Of a stretch of DNA of 64,000 nt, positions 44,269-51,326 are shown piece after piece. The position numbers and the translations under genes were made by a program. Every line of letters begins with the position of its first letter. Position 1 is the stretch's first letter. The notes under the pieces are model-generated. The model was not told the DNA's origin and searched no databases. It saw only the letters and a list, made by a program, of their open reading frames with translations. The stretch comes from Klebsiella huaxiensis (GTDB taxonomy: Bacteria > Pseudomonadota > Gammaproteobacteria > Enterobacterales > Enterobacteriaceae): assembly GCF_003261575.2 (NCBI RefSeq), contig NZ_CP036175.1, positions 1,612,001 to 1,676,000 on the forward strand. The letters are read 5' to 3'.

Positions 44269-44542
44269 GGGGTGTTCCATCTACCAGAAATATAAAAATG
44301 TAGGTGTTTATTTTATTTTGCTGTGGGCCCCAGCAGACGACATCTTATTCAAAAAGGGGATGGTGAAACCAATATTTAATTATTGATAATCGATAGGTAA
44401 ACGATCTGAATGAGGTTTATGCCATCAATATAGAAAGGATATCAATCATTACGGGAAAGTGTATTGGTAAACGATTGTCTTCTCTCGTTATAAACAAGAG
44501 GTACACAACACTTTTCCGATTATTCAGCCTTAAGGATCTATC
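44269..44542. promoter_or_regulatory. yfeN-xapA divergent region with direct repeats
   Basis: 274 bp, AT-rich. The decamer GGTAAACGAT occurs twice in the same orientation (44396-44405 and 44466-44475), exactly 70 bp apart. These may be binding sites, for example for XapR, which activates xapAB when xanthosine is present. The link is not shown by the sequence itself. Confidence 0.45.
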
Positions 44543-45376
44543 ATGAGCCACTCCCTTTTGTCACAGAATCCCTGGTATAGCGCAGATATCATTCGTGGTT
44601 ATAAGCCTGATTTTACGCCGCGCGTGGCGTTTATTCTTGGTTCAGGTTTAGGTGCCCTGGCGGAACAAATTGAAGATGCAGTGGCTATCTCTTACGAGAA
44701 ACTGCCAGGTTTCCCGGTCAGCACCGTCCATGGACATGCCGGAGAACTGGTGCTGGGTCATCTGGCTGGCGTTCCGGTCGCCTGCATGAAAGGTCGGGGA
44801 CATTTTTATGAAGGCCGTGGCATGACCATTATGACCGATGCGATTCGGACCCTGAAGCTGTTGGGCTGTGAACTGCTGTTTTGCACCAATGCGGCGGGTT
44901 CCCTGCGCCCGGAAGTGGGGCCGGGTAGCCTTGTCGCGCTAAATGATCATATCAACACGATGCCGGGAACACCGATGGTTGGGTTGAACGATGAGCGCTT
45001 TGGCGACCGTTTCTTCTCACTCGCGAATGCCTATGATGCGGATTACCGCGCCGTACTGCAGACCGTTGCGAAAGAAGAGGGCTTTCCGCTTACTGAGGGC
45101 GTATTTGTTTCCTATCCTGGGCCGAACTTTGAAACGGCGGCAGAAATTCGCATGATGCAGATTATCGGTGGCGATGTCGTTGGTATGTCAGTCGTGCCAG
45201 AAGTCATCACTGCGCGGCACTGTGGCCTGAAAGTGGTTGCAGTCTCTGCTATTACCAATTTGGCTGAAGGCCTGGGTGATGTGAAATTATCTCATGCGCA
45301 GACCCTGGCAGCGGCTGAGTTATCTCGCCAAAACTTTATTAATCTGATCTGCGGTTTCTTACGTAAACTGGCCTGA
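44543..45376 (+). CDS. xapA: Xanthosine phosphorylase (purine nucleoside phosphorylase 2)
   Basis: Splits xanthosine, inosine and guanosine with phosphate. 277 residues in the trimer-type PNP family: ILGSGLG, GFPVSTVHGHAGELVLG, NAAGSL and a YPGPNFETAAEIRMM substrate loop. Start ATG 44543 has TAAGGATCT upstream. Followed by a hairpin and xapB. Confidence 0.96.
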   Translation: MSHSLLSQNPWYSADIIRGYKPDFTPRVAFILGSGLGALAEQIEDAVAISYEKLPGFPVSTVHGHAGELVLGHLAGVPVACMKGRGHFYEGRGMTIMTDAIRTLKLLGCELLFCTNAAGSLRPEVGPGSLVALNDHINTMPGTPMVGLNDERFGDRFFSLANAYDADYRAVLQTVAKEEGFPLTEGVFVSYPGPNFETAAEIRMMQIIGGDVVGMSVVPEVITARHCGLKVVAVSAITNLAEGLGDVKLSHAQTLAAAELSRQNFINLICGFLRKLA

Positions 45377-45390
45377 AATCAATAATAACA

Positions 45391-45415
45391 ATGACCCCGC
45401 GCACGGGGTCTTTCT
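45391..45415 (+). terminator. Hairpin between xapA and xapB
   Basis: GACCCCG / CGGGGTC stem around CGCA, followed by TTTCTCTT. The T-run is broken, so read-through to xapB is likely. Confidence 0.65.
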
Positions 45416-45446
45416 CTTACTCTATCTCTACGGCAAGGAACGAAAA

Positions 45447-46703
45447 ATGGGTATTGCGTCCCGATTAAAGGTCATGTCGTTTTTGCAATATTTTATCTGG
45501 GGAAGCTGGCTGGTGACCCTGGGTTCTTACATGATAAACACCCTCGACTTTACTGGCGCAAACGTCGGGATGGTTTATAGCTCCAAAGGGTTGGCAGCCA
45601 TTATCATGCCCGGCATTATGGGGATCATTGCCGACAAATGGTTACGCGCAGAACGCGCCTATATGCTTTGCCATCTGGTTTGCGCCGGGGTGCTGCTGTA
45701 TGCCACTACCGTCACCGATCCGGATACGATGTTCTGGGTGATGTTGATTAACGCAATGGCCTATATGCCGACGATAGCGTTGTCTAACAGCGTCTCTTAT
45801 TCCTGCCTTGCACAGTCTGGACAGGATCCAGTTACCGCCTTCCCTCCTATTCGCGTGTTTGGCACGATTGGCTTTATTGTCGCCATGTGGACGGTGAGTC
45901 TCATGGGGTTGGAATTGAGCAGTGCGCAGCTGTATATCGCATCAGGCGCTTCGCTGGCGCTGGCGATGTATGCGTTTACGTTGCCGAAGATTCCGGTGGC
46001 TGAGAAGAAGGAAGTAACAACGCTTGCCAGTAAACTAGGATTGGATGCATTTGTGCTGTTTAAAAACCCGCGCATGGCAATTTTCTTTCTGTTTGCGATG
46101 ATGCTGGGAGCGGTGCTGCAAATTACCAACGTTTTTGGTAACCCGTTCCTGCACGATTTTGCCCGTAATCCGGAGTTTGCCAACAGCTTTGTCGTCAAGT
46201 ATCCCTCTATTTTACTTTCCGTTTCGCAGATGGCGGAAGTCGGTTTTATCCTTACCATACCGTTCTTCCTAAAACGCTTCGGCATCAAAACGGTGATGTT
46301 GATGAGTATGCTGGCGTGGACGCTGCGCTTTGGTTTCTTTGCCTTTGGCGATCCGTCTCCGTTTGGTTTTGTGCTGTTGCTGATGTCGATGATTGTTTAC
46401 GGTTGTGCATTCGACTTCTTCAATATTTCAGGGTCGGTGTTCGTTGAGCAGGAGGTGAGCTCCAACATTCGCGCCAGTGCGCAAGGGCTGTTTATGACGA
46501 TGGTGAACGGTGTTGGCGCATGGGTTGGATCGATTTTAAGCGGTATGGCGGTGGATTACTTCTCCGTTGACGGTGTGAAAGACTGGCAAACTATCTGGCT
46601 ACTGTTCGCAGCTTATTCGTTGGTACTGGCGGTTATTTTTGCGCTGTTCTTCAGGTACAAACATGAGCCTGAAAAGCTGGCGCAGAGATCGCTGGCCCAC
46701 TAA
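45447..46703 (+). CDS. xapB: Xanthosine permease XapB
   Basis: 418-residue major-facilitator nucleoside:H+ symporter of the NupG/XapB group, about twelve helices, opening MGIASRLKVMSFLQYFIWGSWLVTLG. It imports xanthosine for XapA. Preceded by GGCAAGGAACGAAAA. Confidence 0.95.
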   Translation: MGIASRLKVMSFLQYFIWGSWLVTLGSYMINTLDFTGANVGMVYSSKGLAAIIMPGIMGIIADKWLRAERAYMLCHLVCAGVLLYATTVTDPDTMFWVMLINAMAYMPTIALSNSVSYSCLAQSGQDPVTAFPPIRVFGTIGFIVAMWTVSLMGLELSSAQLYIASGASLALAMYAFTLPKIPVAEKKEVTTLASKLGLDAFVLFKNPRMAIFFLFAMMLGAVLQITNVFGNPFLHDFARNPEFANSFVVKYPSILLSVSQMAEVGFILTIPFFLKRFGIKTVMLMSMLAWTLRFGFFAFGDPSPFGFVLLLMSMIVYGCAFDFFNISGSVFVEQEVSSNIRASAQGLFMTMVNGVGAWVGSILSGMAVDYFSVDGVKDWQTIWLLFAAYSLVLAVIFALFFRYKHEPEKLAQRSLAH

Positions 46704-46803
46704 CCATTCTACAATGGCGGGAACTCTGTGCCCGCCGTTTCATTTTCTGCGATACAGTGTGGTAACTTTGCGTACTATCCTTCGCTTCAGGAGCGCATTA
46801 TTG

Positions 46804-47688
46804 ATGGAACGCACGTATCGTACCGATCTGAAGTTACTGCGTTATTTTCTTGCCGTCGCAGAAGAACTACACTTTGGACGCGCTGCTGCTCGCCTGAATA
46901 TGTCGCAACCTCCGCTGAGTATTCACATTAAAGAACTGGAACAGCAGCTTGGTACGCTACTGTTTGTTCGTCATTCCCGCAGCGTAGTGTTAACACATGC
47001 AGGTAAGATCCTGATGGAAGAGTCTCGCCGCCTGCTGGCTAGTGCCAATCAGGCGCTGGCAAGGGTTGAGCAAATTGGACGCGGTGAAGCAGGGCGTATT
47101 GAGCTTGGCGTAGTGGGGACGGCAATGTGGGGGAAAATGCGCCCCGTGATGCACCGTTTTTTAAAGGACAATCCGAATGTCGAGGTGCTGTTTCGCGAAA
47201 AAATGCCTGCGATGCAGATGGCGCTACTGGAACGGCGAGAGCTGGATGCGGGAATCTGGCGGATGGCCACCGAGCCAACGGAAGGGTTTACCAGTTTACG
47301 TTTGCATGAATCGTCTTTTCTGGTCGCTATGCCGGAAGAACACCACCTGACTACCCACGGTGTGGTTCCCCTGGAGGCATTGCGAAATGAATATTTTGTC
47401 ACCATGCCCTCGATCCATACCGACTGGGCATTTTTGCAACGCGTTTGCCAGACTGCCGGATTTTCGCCGATGATTGTTCGTGAAGTGATGGAACCACAAA
47501 CGGTTCTGGCGATGATCAGCATGGGGATTGGTATTACGCTAATCGCGGATAGCTATGCGCAGATGAATTGGCCTGGCGTTGTATTTCGTCCGCTGGAGGA
47601 GCGTATTCCCGCTGATTTATATATCGTCTATGAAGAGTCTCAGGCGACGCTTGCGCTGACGAAGCTAGTGGAAGCGTTGACGGGGTAA
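46804..47688 (+). CDS. xapR: LysR-family activator XapR
   Basis: 294-residue regulator that in E. coli activates xapAB with xanthosine. Start ATG 46804 (MERTYRTDLKLLRYFLAVAE), with the HTH at about 20-45 (GRAAARLNMSQPPLSIHIKELE). The frame is open 165 bases further upstream, into xapB, but that part is not conserved. A 100-nt gap with its own promoter space separates it from xapB. Confidence 0.94.
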   Translation: MERTYRTDLKLLRYFLAVAEELHFGRAAARLNMSQPPLSIHIKELEQQLGTLLFVRHSRSVVLTHAGKILMEESRRLLASANQALARVEQIGRGEAGRIELGVVGTAMWGKMRPVMHRFLKDNPNVEVLFREKMPAMQMALLERRELDAGIWRMATEPTEGFTSLRLHESSFLVAMPEEHHLTTHGVVPLEALRNEYFVTMPSIHTDWAFLQRVCQTAGFSPMIVREVMEPQTVLAMISMGIGITLIADSYAQMNWPGVVFRPLEERIPADLYIVYEESQATLALTKLVEALTG

Positions 47689-47713
47689 TTAAGTCGTCGA
47701 TGGTGGTGCGAAC

Positions 47714-47758
47714 GTGTTATCGGGTCTACAACGTACCGGAGGCCTGATAAGCGTAACA
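47714..47758. repeat. Decayed REP-like repeat after xapR
   Basis: GTTATCGGGTCTACAA followed by GGCCTGATAAGCGTAAC resembles the facing ends of two REP units (typical TTATCAGGCCTACA / GGCCTGATAAGCG), with some arms missing. Weak call. Confidence 0.4.
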
Positions 47759-47795
47759 TCATCATATAGGTTTAAATCTTGTATATTGCAGATAG

Positions 47796-47826
47796 CAAAA
47801 AAGCGCCTTTAGGGCGCTTTTTTACA
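47796..47826 (-). terminator. Terminator of the valU-lysV tRNA operon
   Basis: AAAAAAGCGCC / GGGCGCTTTTTT stem with a short loop, immediately after lysV on the minus strand. The symmetrical A/T tails make it usable for xapR as well. Confidence 0.85.
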
Positions 47827-47827
47827 T

Positions 47828-47903
47828 TGGTGGGTCGTGCAGGATTCGAACCTGCGACCAATTGATTAAAAGTCAACTGCTCTACCAACTGAGCTAACGA
47901 CCC
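47828..47903 (-). tRNA. lysV: tRNA-Lys (UUU)
   Basis: 76-nt cloverleaf on the minus strand: 5' GGGTCGTTAGCTCAGTTGG, anticodon loop CTTTTAA with TTT, T-arm GGTTCGAATCC, 3' CGACCC-A-CCA encoded. Last gene of the four-tRNA operon. Confidence 0.97.
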
Positions 47904-47907
47904 GAAG

Positions 47908-47983
47908 TGGTGGGTGATGACGGGATCGAACCGCCGACCCCCTCCTTGTAAGGGAGGTGCTCTCCCAGCTGAGCTAATCACCC
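47908..47983 (-). tRNA. valY: tRNA-Val (UAC), copy 3
   Basis: 76 nt on the minus strand: GGGTGATTAGCTCAGCTGGG at the 5' end, anticodon TAC in CTTACAA, T-loop TTCGATC, 3' CCA encoded. Four bases from lysV. Confidence 0.97.
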
Positions 47984-48029
47984 ACTTCAGTACTTCATTT
48001 TATTGCAAGAAATCCAGCTGGCGAGAAAG

Positions 48030-48105
48030 TGGTGGGTGATGACGGGATCGAACCGCCGACCCCCTCCTTGTAAGGGAGGTGCTCTCCCAGCTGAGCTAAT
48101 CACCC
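48030..48105 (-). tRNA. valX: tRNA-Val (UAC), copy 2
   Basis: Identical by eye to valY, including T-loop TTCGATC, with 46 nt between the two copies. Confidence 0.97.
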
Positions 48106-48148
48106 ACTTCTCAATTTCTTGCTACACGGCGGAGACTACGTTAAGTAG

Positions 48149-48224
48149 TGGTGGGTGATGACGGGTTCGAACCGCCGACCCCCTCCTTGTAAGGGAGGTG
48201 CTCTCCCAGCTGAGCTAATCACCC
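48149..48224 (-). tRNA. valU: tRNA-Val (UAC), copy 1
   Basis: First gene of the operon. Same body as valX/valY, but the T-loop reads TTCGAAC instead of TTCGATC, a one-base difference in the loop. Promoter immediately upstream. Confidence 0.97.
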
Positions 48225-48241
48225 CCGCTGTGTGGAGTCGC

Positions 48242-48269
48242 ATTATAGGGAGAGTTGAAAATGAGTCAA
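48242..48269 (-). promoter_or_regulatory. Promoter of the valU-valX-valY-lysV operon
   Basis: On the minus strand TTGACT, a 16-nt spacer and a perfect TATAAT, followed by GCGACTCC, a GC-rich discriminator typical of stringently controlled stable-RNA promoters. Confidence 0.85.
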
Positions 48270-48483
48270 CGCCTTTTCTTAATAATTTGTTTGTTCGTCG
48301 TAAAATTAAACAAAACGATTGCGAACCCATCTATGGCGCATGATTTATAAACAAAAAGAGCAAAGCGTGACGTTGAAACACCAACAACATTGAGGAATCA
48401 GCCCACAGTGTTAGAATATTGTCCTATAAAATCCAACGAACACTGCCGCCTGTCGGCATCTTTATCAAACGTAAGGCCAATTC

Positions 48484-49902
48484 ATGAAAATCAAAACTCG
48501 CTTCGCGCCAAGCCCAACAGGCTATCTGCACGTTGGCGGTGCGCGTACTGCTCTCTATTCCTGGCTTTTTGCACGTAACCACGGCGGTGAGTTTGTGCTG
48601 CGTATTGAAGACACCGATCTTGAACGCTCCACGCCGGAAGCTATTGAAGCCATCATGGATGGCATGAACTGGCTGAGCCTGGAGTGGGACGAGGGTCCGT
48701 ACTTCCAGACCAAACGTTTTGATCGTTACAACGCCGTGATTGATGAAATGCTGGAAGCGGGCACGGCCTATAAATGCTATTGCTCTAAAGAGCGTCTGGA
48801 AGCCCTGCGTGAAGAGCAGATGGCAAAAGGCGATAAGCCGCGTTACGACGGCCGCTGCCGCCATGGTCACGAACATCACGCAGATGACGAGCCTTGCGTA
48901 GTGCGTTTTGCCAACCCGGAGGAAGGTTCTGTTGTTTTTGATGACCAGATCCGCGGTCCTATCGAATTCAGCAACCTGGAGCTGGACGATCTGATTATCC
49001 GCCGTACCGATGGTTCCCCGACCTACAACTTCTGTGTAGTTGTTGATGACTGGGATATGGAAATCACCCACGTGATTCGTGGTGAAGACCATATCAACAA
49101 TACCCCGCGCCAGATTAACATTCTAAAAGCGCTGAACGCGCCGGTGCCGATTTATGCGCACGTCTCTATGATCAATGGTGATGATGGCAAAAAACTCTCC
49201 AAGCGTCACGGTGCAGTCAGCGTTATGCAGTATCGCGACGATGGCTATCTGCCGGAAGCGCTGCTGAATTACCTGGTGCGCCTCGGCTGGTCCAGCGGTG
49301 ACCAGGAGATTTTCTCTCGTGAAGAGATGATCAAGCTGTTTAGTCTGGGGGCGGTGAGCAAATCTGCCAGCGCGTTTAACACCGAAAAACTGCAGTGGCT
49401 GAACCATCACTATATCAACTCACTGGCTCCGGAATATGTCGCGACGCATTTACAGTGGCACATTGAGCAAGAAAATATTGACACCCGTAACGGCCCGCAG
49501 CTGTCTGAGCTAGTGAAACTGCTGGGCGAGCGTTGTAAGACTTTGAAAGAGATGGCGGCGAGCTGTCGCTACTTCTATGAAGACTTTGCTGAGTTTGATG
49601 CTGATGCTGCGAAAAAACATCTGCGCCCGGTTGCCCGTCAACCGCTTGAAGTGGTGCGCGATAAGTTAACGGCCATCAGCGACTGGACGGCAGAAAACGT
49701 TCACCACGCAATTCAGGCAACGGCTGATGAACTGGAAGTTGGCATGGGTAAAGTGGGGATGCCGCTGCGCGTCGCTGTGACCGGTGCAGGGCAGTCGCCA
49801 GCACTGGATGTCACCGTACATGCAATCGGTAAATTACGCAGTGTAGAACGCATCAATAAAGCGCTGGCCTTTATTGCCGAGCGTGAAAGCCAACAATCCT
49901 GA
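48484..49902 (+). CDS. gltX: Glutamyl-tRNA synthetase
   Basis: Class I aminoacyl-tRNA synthetase charging tRNA-Glu. 472 residues, with the HIGH-type motif APSPTGYLHVGGAR, zinc ligands Cys98, Cys100, Cys125 and His127 (CYC...CRHGH), and the KMSKS-type KKLSKRHG. Start ATG 48484 after AAGGCCAATTC. The adjoining 260-bp gap holds this gene's promoter and the divergent tRNA promoter. Confidence 0.98.
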   Translation: MKIKTRFAPSPTGYLHVGGARTALYSWLFARNHGGEFVLRIEDTDLERSTPEAIEAIMDGMNWLSLEWDEGPYFQTKRFDRYNAVIDEMLEAGTAYKCYCSKERLEALREEQMAKGDKPRYDGRCRHGHEHHADDEPCVVRFANPEEGSVVFDDQIRGPIEFSNLELDDLIIRRTDGSPTYNFCVVVDDWDMEITHVIRGEDHINNTPRQINILKALNAPVPIYAHVSMINGDDGKKLSKRHGAVSVMQYRDDGYLPEALLNYLVRLGWSSGDQEIFSREEMIKLFSLGAVSKSASAFNTEKLQWLNHHYINSLAPEYVATHLQWHIEQENIDTRNGPQLSELVKLLGERCKTLKEMAASCRYFYEDFAEFDADAAKKHLRPVARQPLEVVRDKLTAISDWTAENVHHAIQATADELEVGMGKVGMPLRVAVTGAGQSPALDVTVHAIGKLRSVERINKALAFIAERESQQS

Positions 49903-49921
49903 TTTTGATTGCAGGATGAGT

Positions 49922-49955
49922 AAAACGGCAGGTGATTAACTCTGCCGTTTTTTTT
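49922..49955. terminator. Terminator between gltX and yfeD
   Basis: AAAACGGCAG / CTGCCGTTTT stem with a 10-nt loop and a run of T on the plus side. The A-run on the other side makes it bidirectional for convergent gltX and yfeD. Confidence 0.85.
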
Positions 49956-49957
49956 GC

Positions 49958-50353
49958 TTATTTCTCAGCGTCAGTGATGCCTAACCGGGATAAGAATCCA
50001 CTAATCCCTTCGCGTGCGAGAAGATCCCTCAGATGTAACTGCTCCGCGGGAGTCATAAGATGGAGCGTTTCGACGATTTGACGCCAGATAGCGTCAGCGT
50101 CATTAACGAAGTAGTTGCCTGGCTGTTCCGCTAGCTGATATTCCATGGTCAGATGCCGCAGCGCGGGGATATTCACCAGGAAATCGACGACCGTCTTGTC
50201 GATAACGATAAGGCGAGCACGTCCACCTTTGACGCCGGGTATGGCTTCCGTCCGCCACTTTTGTTCTCGGGCCCAGCGATTAATCGTCTGTCTGGCGAGG
50301 TTTAGGCACTCAGCGAGCTCCGCTGGGGTCATTTTGTCTTTGAGTTTCATCAT
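49958..50353 (-). CDS. yfeD: Helix-turn-helix protein YfeD
   Basis: 131 residues with an N-terminal putative DNA-binding helix-turn-helix (MTPAELAECLNLARQTINRWARE) and the GVKGGRARLIVIDKTVVDFL strand segment shared with YfeC. Ends with a conserved LLAREGISGFLSRLGI. Start set at ATG 50353. A GTG at 50368 inside yfeC is also in frame, and no strong ribosome-binding site decides between them. Probably co-translated with yfeC. Paralogous pair of unknown target. Confidence 0.82.
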   Translation of the reverse strand: MMKLKDKMTPAELAECLNLARQTINRWAREQKWRTEAIPGVKGGRARLIVIDKTVVDFLVNIPALRHLTMEYQLAEQPGNYFVNDADAIWRQIVETLHLMTPAEQLHLRDLLAREGISGFLSRLGITDAEK

Positions 50354-50357
50354 GATT

Positions 50358-50711
50358 TTACTGGTCACGGATGCCCAGACGATTGAGTAACCCGATGATC
50401 CCTTCGCGTAACAGCAGTGACATAAACTGCTTTTGTTCGCTCGTTGTCATCTCTTTACTCAGCGTGAGCAGTAGAGATTCCAGATCGTTGTCGGTTGCGG
50501 AATAGGGGACTGGATTTTCAGCCACACGCTGTGCGCTGCGAATAAACTCGCGAACTTGCTCGTTAACATGTACGAGACGCGCTTTGCCGCCCTGTACACC
50601 AGGACGCGGGGACGTCTGCCATCCTTCTTTACGTACCCATTTGTTGATCGTTTGCCGACTGAAGCCAGTCAGATGTGCTATTTCTTCAGGTGTCATTCGT
50701 TCCTTGAGCAT
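50358..50711 (-). CDS. yfeC: Helix-turn-helix protein YfeC
   Basis: 117 residues. HTH in MTPEEIAHLTGFSRQTINKWVRKEGW, followed by PGVQGGKARLVHVNEQVREFI and a C-terminal LLLREGIIGLLNRLGI. Clearly a paralogue of the following yfeD (same order of motifs). The regulated genes are unknown, though the E. coli homologue has been treated as a transcription regulator. The upstream 216 bp holds its promoter and that of the tRNA-Ala genes. Confidence 0.87.
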   Translation of the reverse strand: MLKERMTPEEIAHLTGFSRQTINKWVRKEGWQTSPRPGVQGGKARLVHVNEQVREFIRSAQRVAENPVPYSATDNDLESLLLTLSKEMTTSEQKQFMSLLLREGIIGLLNRLGIRDQ

Positions 50712-50869
50712 ACTATTTCCTGAGTAAATATGGGGGAATTAGTTGTCCATGTTATAGCATCCTTTTAAGTGAAAGGGTGACATGTTTAGCTTCTCGCTGC
50801 GATAAGGCTCGCAATGTCAGCCGTTTGCCTGCTTTTTCAGCGATCAAATGGGGGGGATTCATTTTGCCG

Positions 50870-50905
50870 TTGACACCTGACGAAGGAATTCATATTATGC
50901 CGCCC
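50870..50905 (+). promoter_or_regulatory. Promoter of the tRNA-Ala pair
   Basis: Perfect TTGACA (50870-50875), 17-nt spacer, TATTAT (50893-50898), then GCCGCCC, a GC-rich discriminator as in stable-RNA promoters. It lies about 30 nt before the first tRNA. Confidence 0.88.
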
Positions 50906-50927
50906 GTCAACACGACAGCTTTACGTT

Positions 50928-51003
50928 GGGGCTATAGCTCAGCTGGGAGAGCGCCTGCATGGCATGCAGGAGGTCAGCGGTTCGATCCCGCTTAGCTCCA
51001 CCA
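50928..51003 (+). tRNA. alaX: tRNA-Ala (GGC), first copy
   Basis: 76 nt: GGGGCTATAGCTCAGCTGGG, anticodon GGC in CATGGCATG, T-loop TTCGATC, acceptor end GCTCCACCA encoded. Anticodon stem starts CCTGC/GCAGG. Which copy is alaX or alaW depends on naming. Confidence 0.96.
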
Positions 51004-51042
51004 AATCCTGTTCCCATCAGGTTTTGGAACGTAAAACATTGT

Positions 51043-51118
<76 letters not shown>

Positions 51119-51123
51119 AATTC

Positions 51124-51156
51124 AGAACCCTCGCTACGGCGGGGGTTTTTGTTTTT
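51124..51156 (+). terminator. Terminator of the tRNA-Ala operon
   Basis: AACCCTCGC / GCGGGGGTT stem around TACG, with TTTTTGTTTTT following. One G-T pair is included. Confidence 0.8.
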
Positions 51157-51326
51157 CATCGCGCTAACGTAAAGTAGCTTCTGAATAAGTCAGTAAGTAT
51201 CCAGCAATCTTAGCGAAGAGTAATTTCAGAATTTTTCACGATTTAAAATCTTGCCTGTCATTATTAAGCGACATAACATTTACGCCTTAAATGTATTTAG
51301 CGCGGTGGGAGTTTTAATTAACAATA
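51157..51326 (+). promoter_or_regulatory. pdeA upstream region
   Basis: 170 bp, AT-rich (GTAAATGTATTTAGC, TTTAATTAACAATA). No operator could be identified. A modest GGTGGGAG about 17 nt upstream of the ATG serves as ribosome-binding site. Confidence 0.3.

Noticed and set aside
47908..48224. Regularly spaced 76-bp repeats that could look like a repeat array
   Set aside because: The three repeats are tRNA-Val genes with complete cloverleafs, not a CRISPR array.
47772..48343. Small frames over the tRNA-Val/Lys cluster
   Set aside because: They run through tRNA genes (translation of tRNA arms) and have no other support.
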